Position numbers and translations under genes: made by a program
Notes under the pieces: generated by a model
The model's database searches: none
Told to the model about the DNA's origin: nothing
Seen by the model: the letters and a program-made list of their open reading frames with translations, nothing else
In this document: in pieces, positions 12,873 through 27,100 of the stretch
Numbering within the stretch: the first letter of the stretch is position 1
How the letters are laid out: each line of letters begins with the position of its first letter
Assembly (NCBI GenBank): GCA_018873245.2
Contig: JAEMBT020000008.1
Span: 2,590,001 to 2,654,000, forward strand
Direction of reading: 5' to 3'
Length of the DNA stretch: 64,000 nt
Source: Archegozetes longisetosus
Lineage: Eukaryota; Arthropoda; Arachnida; Sarcoptiformes; Trhypochthoniidae

Positions 12873-15121
12873 AATTGAATGTGTGTTTGTGTGCGAAATA
12901 GAAGCAAAAGTATTTATATGCCAGTTCCTAACTCGAATTATCGATTTCTGTTCATATGATATAACACAACTCTTAACACTACTTGCAATTCCTCTCTATT
13001 TTACCAACTCTTGCGCCTACGTCATTTCACCAATTCTTCGCCATTTTGGGTTATATAACCACAGAATATATAACTTATATATATATTTCTCGCTTATCAT
13101 TCAGACCATTTCTGTTGTAAACTGTATTCTTGTACTATACGATCGTTAGATATATTCAAGTTTATCAACAGTACTGCATTTATGAACTGATTATCATCCA
13201 CTAAATCGATTGTCAATCAGTAGTTATCATAAGCGATCAACTTTAATCTGATCATCTGTTTGTTTTAGTTCATATGAATTTAGATTTTTGACGGCAACAA
13301 ACGGTAAGTTTGAGAGAATTATATATTTAGTGTAATGTTTAGGTGATAATTAGTTGATGCCGCTATTGACCGGCATTAATGTACATAAGAATTGTGTAGG
13401 TTTAGCGTCAATGCGATGACATGTTGGTTATGAAATGTGTGTTAGCTTTTATTTATTAGATTTTGATATATTTCTTATTCTATATGACACTTCCTTGTAT
13501 TAGTGTTTTTCTCACTTGACAGCATATACACTATGAATATGTAACTTATATTACACTTTATCTCTATTACACCGTTTTTATCTTATTTCATTTTTTGTTT
13601 CCATATCTAAATTTATTTTCAAATTACATTAGTTATCGTTAGACTTTTCTTATCAGACGAAGACAAATATCGAGAATATTGTAAAATGTTATTAATGAAA
13701 ATATATGTATTCTGTGCGCGAATCATAAATTCTATTTTTATTCATAAATGCATTTATATATAACTATGAATTATTGATGTGTCTCTTCAAATATATATAA
13801 AATAGACTTAATAAAAATAATTTGAAATATAGCTTCTGCATATATAATTGCTGAGATATCTTCAATTCCTTATTATTTGAAAAGTACTCAAATGATAGCT
13901 AATGCTTATTGAAAATGTATATGAAAACTATTAAATTATAAAAGATGATAACATATGCAAATTACTATTTAGTATAATGTTCTTCACTAGAGTAGAGCGT
14001 ATTTATTCTCTTATTCAATTGTAATATTCATATAAAAATTAATTCAATATTTTAATAATTTATCTGTTTAATAAACATAATCCTATTTAAAGTATATTTA
14101 TTTTATATCACAATAATTGAATAGTAAGCGATAATTAGCTTAACTGATATTCAACACAAAGGACTGGTAATCAAAACCAAAATTCTTGAATTGACATTAT
14201 GTGAAATCTATTAACAAAATTCCAAACAGCTGAAGACAAGTCATTTGTTTGAGATAATCAAAACTGGGGCTTCAGCTTGAATGAGTTCATTAGAGACTTC
14301 TTTCCTAACTTTAACAAATTCTTGACAAAACATTCTTAACAGAATATTCCTAACCAAACTATATTAACAGAATAATCTCGATGAAAAATTTTAACAGAAT
14401 AGTTTAACAAAAAATTCTAAACAAAATATTCCCAACAGAATAGTGGTGTAAGTTTTGTCCAGTTTTTGAATGAGAATAAATGTTAGGAAAAATTTGTTGA
14501 AACGAAATAAATGATGATTACTTGTTATTTATTTACTTAATCAACAGAAATACCTTCTATTATTAGACGATTATTTGCGTACATTCGTATACAATTCACG
14601 TCAGTGTAAAAGTGCTAATATTTAACTTGAATTAGCATTACGCAAACGGAGATAAAACGTTTTCTATAGCTAGAACTGGATTCAATTTTCGAGATTATGC
14701 ACTCAATCCAGTGATCACTGCATTGATTCAATTGTACATTACTTGCATTACTATTAAGAACATTAACCATATTAAAGATGTGGTTTCTTCTATAAACTAT
14801 TTATACGATTTTATTGAATAAAATGCAAATTATTCTGTTTTATTCTTCTAACTTTTATTACGTTAATGTATTGATAGATGTCTTAAGTTCGCACGTCATT
14901 CCTTTATATGCTTTATATTACAAGTCAAATATCAAATAAACTGTGCTTCAAATTTCACGTAATATTCTCTTTTCAACTCATTTATATAAAAATATGTCAC
15001 TTTAAAAGTCAACTCAAAAGTTAAATTGAAATCGTATAAACTGTTTTCTGTAGAAAATTGTTGAACTTTTAATCTTAAACTTAATCGAAAACTAATAGTG
15101 AATTTTGTAAATTATTTTCAG

Positions 15122-15172
15122 TAAATCAACAAAATTGAAAGAAAAGCTCAAACCTCAGTTAAAGTTAGAGTG
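15122..15172 (+). promoter_or_regulatory. 5' leader of the DIRAS-like mRNA, probably after a UTR intron
   Basis: TTATTTTCAG ends at 15121 and looks like a splice acceptor, placing a short 51-nt leader directly before the ATG at 15173. An upstream non-coding exon is therefore likely but was not located. Confidence 0.4.
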
Positions 15173-18100
15173 ATGCCTGAACAGAGCAACGACTACAGGG
15201 TGGTCGTCTTTGGTGCTGGAGGCGTGGGCAAGTCTAGTTTGGTCTTAAGATTTGTTAAAGGTATCTACTTTTTCTTTCTATTTTTTTTCATTAGCCAAAT
15301 TCAGTTTTAGCTTTGCTATCAAGTCGAGAATCTAATAGTTGTAGACCATGTTCGCGATTAAATTAGTTTTAAATAATGTTGAACTTCACTGTTTCAAAGC
15401 TTAGGATAAATGGTTTTTAGGGAACTAGACTTGAGAAAGATTGTTGATAGGCTAGTGCTATAAAAATGACATAAATAAGGTATTTCTAAATGCGTAATTA
15501 TCCTTACACTACTTGCTATCTGGTTAAAATTTGTCTCTCGTTAAATTAATCTTTTGCGTGACAGCCTTATTAGGCCTACCAATACAGTATCTATTAACAC
15601 GATTAATCATTGATTAAAGTTATTTTTGTTAATCGTTTTGTGAAACATGTTTTTTAATTTCTTTATTCATAAAGATAGTACAGTCAACCCTCCTTATACC
15701 GACACCTCTATAACACGACAACCTCTCAAATTCGACTTTATCTTATTTCCAAAAATATCTTACGTAGAAGTTTGTATTATAAAAACCTCTTCAATTTGAC
15801 ACCTCCATACTCCGTAATCCGACGATAGTATTTTTCTTCAATAGTTATCTCCTATTCATTAGAACCTTTACAATTCGACACTGAGGTGCCTATTTAATAA
15901 ACTCAAGATGTGTTTCTTTAGTTCAAATAAATCATTTCTGATGATTAATATATTATACATATTTCCTCAACAAAAGTATCCTGAACTGATTCAAAACGTT
16001 GAGAGTATAAAAAGCACGTTAGAAGCCACTGTTGTTAAGAAAAAATGTAAAGCCTGACAAGTCACTTTGAATGAATTTTTTAATTAACAGTTCTTTTAGT
16101 TATTTCTAAGTTTCTAAATAATAATAATTAACGCACTTAAAATTATACCTCTTTATTCCGACATGTCGAATTAAAGAGGTTTTTCTACAAACCGACAACC
16201 TCCATAAATCGACTAATGGTGATAGCAAAATATCGTGTCAGATTATAGAGGTTTGACTGTACATAGAAAAGGGAATCAAATTATTTAACATTTGCACATT
16301 ATTAGTAGACAAATAGATAGATCTCAATGCCCTAGATATGGATAAAACTTTATTTAATAGCCTGAGACAACTTGAAATTATTGTGTCATAGCTTAAGTTG
16401 AATTAAGTTTTTTCTTAAGTATTGCATTTTTAAGAATTTTGTTCAAAATGGATTTTTTCAAATATATTCTTTTATGATTAAAAGGACCTGAAGCGCATAT
16501 TGAATAAATTATTTTTAGTTACCACGAGGCACTAAAACTACTTGACATCATATGCAAATGAATAGAAAAATTAGAATATTTAAAGTAGAGTAGATGGTGG
16601 TAGGAATGGATGGTAGGAATGGATAATAGGAATAGATGATAGAAACGAGTATTAATTTAACGTATCATCTTAGTCATAAATAATTACTCAAACTGTAGAT
16701 CACGAGTAGAGACCAATGTGTCCTATTGTAAGCTTTGAAAGTTCACGTTTAGATCTGGTGCATAGTTTCACAGTTAGCAGTGAGCAATGTTTCGCTATTT
16801 GGATAACATTGTTAAGGATGTCTGTTAAAAGAATAGTTTTATTTTGAATAAACCCCCTAAAGACAAGCTTTTCCTTTATTTAGTTTGTATTGTTATACAA
16901 ATAGAGAAACTACTTCTTCTAATTATAGTAAATGTATTGTTAGTGAAACATAACCAAAATCAAATTTAGTATGAATTGACGAGTTTTTCTATTCCGAATA
17001 TTCTTACCAATCCTAGAGAACATCCAATTTGTTCACTTAAGGCTATATAAGCTTATAATAGACTGACCACACATCACTTACATTAACAGAAAATAGTATT
17101 GTTTCGCTCTTTCGTTTTGTAGTTTTATTCTAGAAAATAGACTTTTTTAGCTCACGCCACATGTCTCAAAGTCTCTTTCCAATCGACCGAACTCTTCACT
17201 TTGGCCTCTCATTCTAAATAATCAACCGAAGTCTCCTCAAAACAATTTGCAACTTTGTTCACTCTAAACAATGTTGTCTTTTAACTAGTCTTGCGTTAGT
17301 TTCAGCTTTTTTCTCTGATTCTATTGTTTTGCTTTGAATTTTTGTCAGACTTTTAGTGAAAATCGATTACATGATAATCATTAGCATTGATGGAATAGTT
17401 ACAAATTATGAACAAAATATAAGGTGACCAGATATGAAACTGGACAAGTATAGAATTGAAAGAGAGTTTGTTATAAGTGTATTGAGGATAAGAGCTCGTA
17501 AACAGAGTTGTCCAGTTGAAAATTGGACATCTAGTCAGTCTAACGAAATATGAATTTGATCTGACTTAGTTTTTGTGCTATATTTGCTAACAGTAAATGT
17601 GTCAGAAAAAGCTTTTTTTTCTGGAAGAGATTATCGCCTGAACGGTTGTCAGCTTAAGTTTGGTAGGACTCTATTCCATGTAAAATATTGATATTTTCAT
17701 CAAATTCAGTGTTAGAGTATTTCTTTTAAGCGAACTTAGAATAAGATAATATTTGACTAATATCTGTACCAAAAACTGTTCATAACTCACACTCTGATTA
17801 CCGCATAGATTATTAAAATCCTTATGAATAATTCAAGGCTTGTTAAGGCTTAAGAAAAACTCAAATAGAGTGTAGAATATTATTATTCTGTTAGTGAAAA
17901 GTGAGGCAAAATTTATTATTCTTTGATCAACTATTTGAAAGCTTCTCAGCTGATACATATTTACAGTAATCCTAAAATTTGATCTTTTCTTTATTCATAG
18001 TTTTTTTCACACAATAATTCTAAATGTGAAACTTTTTTATCTCTGAATAAGCGCTTATCATCGCTTACGGCTGAAACATTTAGATATTGTCAATAAGTGA

Positions 18101-21100
18101 ATATCAGTTTGAATGAATGAATGAATTAATTAATCAATGAAACAATCGTTGTAGGAGAATGTTATCAATTTCCTACTTTTTCAAGACCTATAACAGTGAA
18201 TACTGAAAAACAAATTTATGAAACAGAGCATCCAGAATAAATTGTTAAAATTGGAGGCATCAATTTTAATAATTTTACATGAAACGAAGTAATACAAGCC
18301 ATGAGCGAGTGATCCATCGACTGATTTATTAATCTAAGCATAGGATGAAAACTCGACGAACCCATTGTTCCTAATTCTCAACTTGAATAGCTATTGAATC
18401 TACAGAATCCAAAAGCAATCCTAGATTAAGTGATTAATCCAAACCATCAGAAAGTAATTAAACTTATCTTTTGTTATTTATTCGACACGTGATCGAGTAG
18501 TCATGAGTCACTCATTTAATCTCATTAAGTCATTGAATTTGAAGCCAACTAACTCTGAATCAAGTACACTACACAATAAACTACAGAATAATATCGACTT
18601 TGGTTTCTGTTATAGAATATAATTTTGGAGAATTGTAAAGTTCAAGGCAAAACAGTTGCGAGAATTAAGTTGTCAAGCAATAAACAAACATAAATTATAG
18701 GTTGAAATTGTCAAGTTCTCAAATTCTCAAATTCTCAAGTATTGAAATTCTGAATGAGAGGAATAAACAATTTTGTATTGAAATTATAATAATTATATTG
18801 TTTGAAATCAGAAATAGAGTTTATTACATAAAGGATTGTCGAAGGTTAATGAAATGTATCTGAACTGACAATGTGGCGGAAGGATATTTGATTCCCGGAT
18901 ATATAGAAATATCTTCAATACCAATAATCAGACTGTCTGTCAGTCTCACTGACTCATCCTGAGTTCATTCAGTATTACGAGCATTTCATTGAAGTAGATT
19001 GTCGTCAAATTTGGTATAAAAATAATTTTATAAATCGATTCAACCTTTCTTCGAATAAAGGAAGAGCTGTCAAAGTTGTTCACCAGAATTTCATTATAAC
19101 AGAGTCTGAATTGATCGAATCGATTGATTGTGTTAGTGATTAGCGTTAAAAAGAAGTAAACTTGAATTATGCATGAATTTATTCTACGACATAGACTTCT
19201 AGTATTGTTTATTCAATTGAAACGTTCTTGACATCGGAAGCACTCCCAATGGAATTACCTGGTTCTAGATCTACCAATTCTCTACTCTACGGCCTAGATA
19301 TTAAACGCTATTTCTCAATGTCTATTCAATCGATAATTCAGCTCCGAGTATCATCCGATCTGTCCAGAACCGGGTCACTTATTATCGGAAGCTATTTAAG
19401 TATCGTTTTATGTGAATCAATAAAAAATAACTGATCTGTTTGGTTCTTTCGCGACTTCAGATCTTATTTTTAGAAGTCTGACAATTCTTTCCATGCAAAA
19501 GATTTGCCGTAATTTTTGTTCTCTTTTGAGGATAAGTGAGAGTCTGCGGCATAAATCGATAGATTCAATCTAACTTCACCTATAATTAGATAAGTTGAAA
19601 GTGGTAATAATTATGATTTATACTGTATAAACTATTACTTCAATTTGAATGATATTTAAATGATATTTGATGAAATATATTAATATCGATTTTTTGATTA
19701 CATTTGTATTCAACTGATACTGTATTGAAATGTTTGGTGGATAGCTACAACTAATGTACAGAGTAATGAATAGCAAAGATTTTTCATTTCTAACACATCT
19801 CTATATAAGTATTAAACATTGTTTCATCAAAATTCTCTCACCTTTTGCTTGATTATTGAATGAAAAATGTTTAGATAAAAGCAATTTTAATTGCAGTAAA
19901 ACCAGAATGTTCTTTAGTTTAAACCATTTTTACGCAACTGAAGTCGTATTAAGAGCTAATTATCGATTGATATTCAATATGTGTTTAGACAGAGCTTTTA
20001 AGATTATTTTGCTATAATCTGATATTCATGTGACAAAAGGTTCTGTTTTGGACGTATAGAACCAAATCGTGTGTAAACAGTAGAACATAGTTGGATTTTT
20101 AGTAAACAAATATAATATTCATTCTTATATATCAGTTTATCATGCCGTCTATTTATTAGAGCGTGCCCTCTATGCTTTAAACTATTCATATTCTTCTCTT
20201 TCGCTCAATTAATCTCAATTTTATGGCCACATATTCTTAATTTTTATCACAATTCTGACCAGAATTTATTGTTAACGCAAGCTTTGAACAAATATCGAAA
20301 TTAATAATTAAGATAAAGTTGACTGATATTCAAATATCATGTATTAAATATTCAATGAGATGAATGAAGAGCAGATTTTGAACTATGAAAGCAAGTTTTG
20401 ATGTAATCTGAATATAATATAAAACCTGAATCAAAGAGTATCCTTCTCGTAATTTACTGATTTGAATAATATATTACTCATTAATTTAAGTTATATTGGT
20501 ATCAAGTTTCCATGGATTACGAGTAATTGGTTTAGAATATTGTTTCATTCAGAATATTCTGTCATTTAGAATATTATCCCATTTAGAATATTTTCAGTGA
20601 GAATACTCGTTGATTTTGGGTATTTGTCGCTGAGAATATTGTTTCATTCTAAGAGTTTTAGCTGTTGAACAATTGCTAGTTGAAATGTCAGAGCTCTTCA
20701 TTGTACTGAAACTAATTATATGAACAAAGCCCTCATATTTACTAATAATTTCATTTGCGCTCCAATAAGTATTACAAACTTTCATCTTAAACTACAAGTC
20801 AAGTACTTTAATATCAATTAATTGTTCAATACTTTAGTTTTATTAATCATTGCTTTGTCTCAAAAGCTTTTTCTGGAAAAACAGTTTTTCTATTGAAATT
20901 TGGTTTTAATTAAACCGAAAGTATTCTTATCTGAAGTTAACTTTTTGAGACCTAATTAAGGATTTGAATAGAATTATCTCTAAGAATATCGAAGTGATTC
21001 TTATTTGAATGTTGAGCGTAGAGAAAGAAAATATAGATAAGAGAAAACTTTTGCTTAATTAGACAACTGAACAACAGATATAAAAATCAATTTAATCTAA

Positions 21101-24100
21101 TTTCAAGCCTAACCTCATCCCAACACCCATTCCATACATTCCTCTAACAAATTGGTGTTCTCTTGAGGTTCATATATCTATTGGATCTGAGCTGAAAGAA
21201 TAAAAGTAGTTTTGAAGTTTAGAAAATGTCCTGTCTTCTCAATATATGACTGGATGAGTTAGTGAGCATACAATGCTCTATTCTACTTTTAGATATATTT
21301 TATTCAATGTTTTCTTACATGAATATTCATGGACTATTCTATAGAAATAAAAACTGTCTTCTAAACGTAAAACGAAACCTCCCCTCAGCTGACAGCTTTT
21401 CGATTTGATGCACTTACTCTGATAAGTCTTTAGTATAATATATACGCGTTTCAAATGGATAGGTAAAGAAGACTCCGAAAAGTAGATATATATACATATC
21501 TCACGTTCACTCATAGTAAGCATAGTCTCTATTGAAAGAGCTTTTCTGAAGTCCTGTCTAAACTGAATCATCTCCAATCAGTTAGAATAAAAACACAACT
21601 TTTCAGTATAATTACATTTAAACTTAGAAATGTACATGAATTTACATTACTTTTGAACTACTAATTTGTTTTGATTGACTTTGCTGTCATTTAAGTTGAT
21701 ACAACAACTCACGTAATTAAGTTCTAACTGTTTGCAAAGTTTATCAATGGGTCAAATTTGCAAAGTAAGGAACAATATTTTGCAGACAAGTCAAACGTTT
21801 GAAAGATTAGTTAAACGAACAATTGAGATATAATAGGAGCTAAAAATATAAAATTTTAGAGCTGAAAATTCAATTGTATTATTGGGGTAGAGTTGGATAT
21901 AAAGCTAATTAGCTAAGAGTTGTTCTGATGTATGCGTTTACATGTGCTCTATATATAATATGTCATACCTTTACCTAATGCCAAATGTGCACTCAATCTA
22001 TTTTATGAACAGTAGTGTCGTTGACATTTCTAAATATTAGACTCCATTCTTACAAATCAAATTGAAGTCTATTTGAAGATCTACTTGAAGAAAGCTTTTC
22101 CTCTCAACTGATTAGCTTTCATATTGATTTAAATTGACAACTGTTTTAAGTTAGTGGTAGATAAAGTATAGCTTTTACTATATTGTTCTTGCATTATAGT
22201 TAGAGCCCAACTAATGCAAACTAATAAAAATTTCAGCAAATGCTTTTACTGGGTATTAAAGTTTAATTGAATTTTGCTTTTTTTCTATCAAAATTTCTAT
22301 TAAGCATTGAGACATAGAGACATTAAGACATTGAAATTGTTGAGATAAAATGTAAGAGAGGGGTAAAAAGAAATATGTTTGCCATTAAAAATGCATACAA
22401 ACAAGGATTTTCCTTGACATAAAAAATTAGATTCATTTCTCAACTGCTAAACCAAGGATTTCTCAACCGGTCTAACATTGAATTGGTGTAAATGGAATAA
22501 ATTTACTAAATGTATCACTAGTTTAATGTCTATTCAGTTGAATCATTTGATGCATTCATATAATCCTCAGCCCTTAAGACCACTTAACTGCAAAACTGCA
22601 AAACTGTTTTGTCTTTAGAACACATTTATGGCTTATACTAATACTAAATCCATATAAGACTCAAATAAACAATAATATTGTGTTTACAACAATAATTTAC
22701 TACTTAAGTATATCTAATAAACATAATTTTTCTGATAAGTAGAACATATCTACAATTATTTGCTCCAATAGTTTAGTTGTTATAGGAAAATACGTCTAAC
22801 CTATCGATTGATCACTAACTGCAATATTTAGCTTTCAAACCAATATTTCATTTAAGAGATTTGTATTCTATAGGAGGAGTAGTTATACAGAAAGTAGTTA
22901 GTATGAAAAGCAATTTTTATGGTTGGGCTAAAGTTGCAAACTTATCAAATGTGATAAATAGTGAATATGAGTTAAAATTGTGCTTTTCTAGGCTATTATA
23001 ATAGCATATGATTATAAACATCCAACAAAACAGTGGAAATTCAATCTCACGGCCGATAAACTAAGACATACTATTCTCATTAAAATTATTTAAGCCATTA
23101 AGGGACAAGCTTTAGATCCATTCAATTTTCAAGTCAATTATTGATAAGACCATACAATAGTATGATGAGACAATTTAGTATAAAATACTAGAATATAAAT
23201 GAAATACTCAATGTATTACTAGCATCACATTAGTATAAGTTTATGAAAAGCGTTTCGTTATCGTAATACTACTTATGTTTGGTGTAGCCATAAAGCAAAC
23301 AATACAGAATTGGGACTAATACAAAATGCAACTAATACAAAATGCAACTAATACAAACTGCACGCGATCATTAAGTCTTGTATTTCTAAATATGCTAAAT
23401 TACTCTTAATCTATTGATCTATCAAACACTGCCTTACTTGTCATCATACAGGTGTTCAAATTTCACAGTTTATACATCCTGTTATAATTCCACTTCACTT
23501 CATATTTAGTTGAGCTAATTTGAATTTATTAAAAGACGGCTTTTCACTCGTCCTTCGCCCACACACTTCGATTTATATCTCTTGATACAAGACTTTATGC
23601 TACATATTATTTCAAATCTACTATTTTTTCACTTCAGTCAATTTCAAAATTTTCTACATTGGGAATTACGCTTAAAATCATACTTCTCTTGATTTGAAAA
23701 TTCTTTCAATGTCTATCAAGTCAGAAGTTTAATGATTAAAACTCGTCTATTTTTGATTACTTTTTTATTTTCTAAAAAATAATTTCAGATTTCATAGAAA
23801 TAACGTTTGATTAAAACTAGATCTTATGATTTACTATCTTTTGGGCTGAGCAGAAAAATTGAAAACTTATTGATTTTGTAGTGGGTTGAAAATGTAAGAG
23901 TTCAAAAAGCTTGCTCGACAAAAATCAAAAACTATCTCTTATTAAATTGAATGCTTCTGAATAATTTGGAGAAGAAATCCCGAGATATTTGGTTGTGTTC
24001 ATCAAATATTACGCAATAGGATTTGTATTTGCACTTATCTGGGAAAAGGCACGTCTACCAATAGCAAATTAGAAACAACAAAATCCAATTAAACTCATCT

Positions 24101-27100
24101 AGAATACAATTACAAACAATTACGAATCAAATTCACACTATTCTTATGTCTTTTCTCTCCAACCGCTCATAAATAAATTAATCAAGATTGTCGACCATTT
24201 GTTTTGGTTGGATTTTTTCTGTGATTAGGCTCGTTAAAATCTGCAATAAAAATGACACTTAACATGATCTGATCGATTCTCACGCTTTTATAGCACCATA
24301 AATTGCCATTTGGTTTCAGTCGCAATAAACTCAAATTCGGGTTTAATCTCCTCTAAAACCTTCGTATGAATCAAATAATTCAAGTTACAGCTAGATTTCA
24401 AAATGGTCAGTTTCGGAATAGTTCATTGTTGTTCTGATTGTTAGAATGATTATCCCATTTTCAAATTTCCTATTGAATTAGAAAAGAAATTTCATTTAAT
24501 AACACTGAAAATCAAATGTACAAAAAGCGTAGAACTTCATTTTTAAAACTATTTTTTAAACAAAAGCTTTCAAATCTTAATGAAACTTTAAAAATGCCAA
24601 AGCATCCCCTTAGGACTAAGACATATGCTTAACTGTTAAAATCAAATTAATTTGAGTTTTACTGAACCTAAAGTTTATTGCATTTGATGTATTTGTTCTA
24701 ATAAAAAGAGAAAATCAGTTAATAGAGGCATAAAATAGCGTTTAGCTGACGTGAAGTTTGTCCGTTTTGAAATTGGCCATTTGAAAGCTTGAAAAATAAT
24801 TTATAGATCAATTTTTCATCGTGATAAAAGCGACTTATCCTTTGCAATCATCTCAATCAATTTGTAAAGAATTAGATATATTTGGGAAATATATGGTTGG
24901 TAATAAATATTAATATTTAGATTTATATGAATTACAGGTACATTTCGTGATTCCTATATTCCTACAATTGAGGACACCTATAGACAAGTGATATCATGCA
25001 ATAAGAATGTTTGCACATTACAAATCACTGACACAACTGGTTCTCATCAATTTCCTGCTATGCAAAGGCTTAATATCACAAAAGGACATGCATTTATGTT
25101 GGTTTACAGGTATTCTAAATAATTGCTCTTATTCTCAATTTATTACTTAATGCTCTTTCATACCATTCATCACATCCATTCCAATCATAATATTCATAAC
25201 ATTCCTATTATTTGATTAGCTTTTCTTATGATTTATTACTTATTAATAAGACTGAACTTATGATTGATTTTGATTGAATACTAATGAAATTGATGGTAAA
25301 TTTAGCATAACTTCAAAACAAAGTTTGGAAGAGCTGATACCAATCTACCGCGAAATAGTGGAAGTAAAAGCAGGTGAAGAAAACTTGCCGATCATGTTAG
25401 TTGGAAATAAATGTGATGAAGAAACTACTCGAGAAGTCAATACTGATTACGCCAACGAAATGGTCTCTAAAATACTAAAAGGTTGCGGCTTTATTGAAAC
25501 TTCTGCTAAAACTGGACATAATGTTCACGAAGCGTTTCAGGTAAATTAATATTTTATATACTTATCTTTTACTACCGAATTAACCTTTAGCTATTCCTCA
25601 ATATCACTCCTAATTCATGTCTCATTCTCCTTTCCCCTTAACTTCAAAATACTCCTTTTAGCTCAATTCCTCAGTTCAATTGTTCTTCTCAATTGTTCAG
25701 CTCAATTGTTCTTCTCAATTGTTCAGCTCAATTGTTCTACTCAATTGCTGAGCATCTCAATTATTTATTATTCGATCTGATTCACTATTCAAATTGAATG
25801 AGCAATTTTAGTTTGTTGACTTGACATTTTTGCATGTCTATCATTTTCAGCGTTCAGTTGTATTTATGCTGAAGTCGTTGTTTGCTTTTGTCTTTTGGTG
25901 CATTTTATGATCATATTCAGAATTTCTTATAAGCATATGATTAAATGCCAGAGGTATTACCTTTTATTGTTCAACTTTACTTGTATTAACCTTTGTATAG
26001 ACAGATATATTTTTTGAATTGATTTTCAAAACAAAAGTCAAAGAACTACTTAGGCTCTGAGTAGAATTGATTTTTGTTTCTAACAATCGATTCTTAATTC
26101 CAACTGGAAAAGATATTGTATGGAAAAGATTAAAATTGGTTTGTTTCACGTTTCAAGTTCAGTAAACTTATTTAAGAAAATCTTTTGCCCACAAGACCCA
26201 ATAGTGAATTGTTTCGAAATAAGCCTCAATATTAGTTTAGTGAGTAACCTTTTAGCAGCTTGTTGCCTAACAACTCAGACCATTTGTACGGTTTCATTAG
26301 AAACACTAGTTCTCATTAGGAAAGTTTTCCTAATCAATATTCACCTTTTTGAGTATTCGCCTTTTGATTATTGACGTTTTTTAATATTCATCTTTTATTA
26401 TATACATTCATATTTAGTCCATATTTAGTCCATATTTATTTGCATGCTTTAATCTTCTAATTACTATTGTTGTTCTTTCCCAAACTATCATAACTTACAT
26501 GCACTATAAATTTGCAACAAATGCTATGTTTGTATTTATTAGTGTTCCTTCACAATAAATTTTCTGTAAAAAAGGCAAACTTATAATTAAGTTCACAACC
26601 AAAATAACAAATGAACAAACATTTAGTAAAGTTGTTACCGGAGAATGCATGGCTATAATGTTGACCTTTATTATGATCATTAATTTCAAGGCAAGTATTT
26701 CTATGGGACTGATTTGAAAGTAGCCTTAAAATAATAAGGAAGAAAACTACGCATGTTGTTAGTGAATGTCTTTCAGGAAATGAAATCCATTTGTTTCATG
26801 CAAAAGCTTTTCCAGAAAATCAATATTGAATTTCAAATTCAAATTCAAATTCAAATTCTAATTCTGATATCTTCAAACCCTAAAATCCTAACTCGACTAA
26901 TATATATCGATTTTCTTCAATTTCATCTGGCTCACAAACTCTAATTCTAAATTTATGCCATTAGTCTTAAAATTGTTTTTCAATTCAAACTTTGCGTAAT
27001 ATTTTTGTCGTCAGATTACTATAGGGTCTAAGACGTAATTATTGCTTTAGTTTACAAACCCTCTAGTGTTGCAAATCATGTCCAAAAATTGATATCAATC

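Larger units (their letters stand above)
5941..15172. other. 9.2 kb A+T-rich spacer upstream of the DIRAS-like gene
   Basis: No gene could be supported here. It holds a G+C-rich hairpin (6746-6878), a probable transposon scrap near 7125-7165 (GCCGTAGCCAGGATC, then GGCCTGGGGG), a minisatellite at 12790-12872 and two hydrophobic open frames (12029-12373 on -, 12883-13149 on +) that I do not recognise. The proximal end (15062-15121) has a branch/acceptor-like ...TTATTTTCAG just before the DIRAS-like 5' leader, so part of the spacer may be a 5'-UTR intron. Confidence 0.6.
15261..24937 (+). other. 9.7 kb first intron of the DIRAS-like gene
   Basis: Bounded by GTATCT and ATTACAG. It contains a pogo-like MITE (15681-16259), a 13-bp minisatellite (16590-16645), a small fold-back element (17423-17540), short repeats near 18713, 20520 and 23309, and an unidentified 68-codon open frame at 19228-19434 (+) in a locally less A+T-rich patch. 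No second gene could be supported inside it. Confidence 0.75.
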
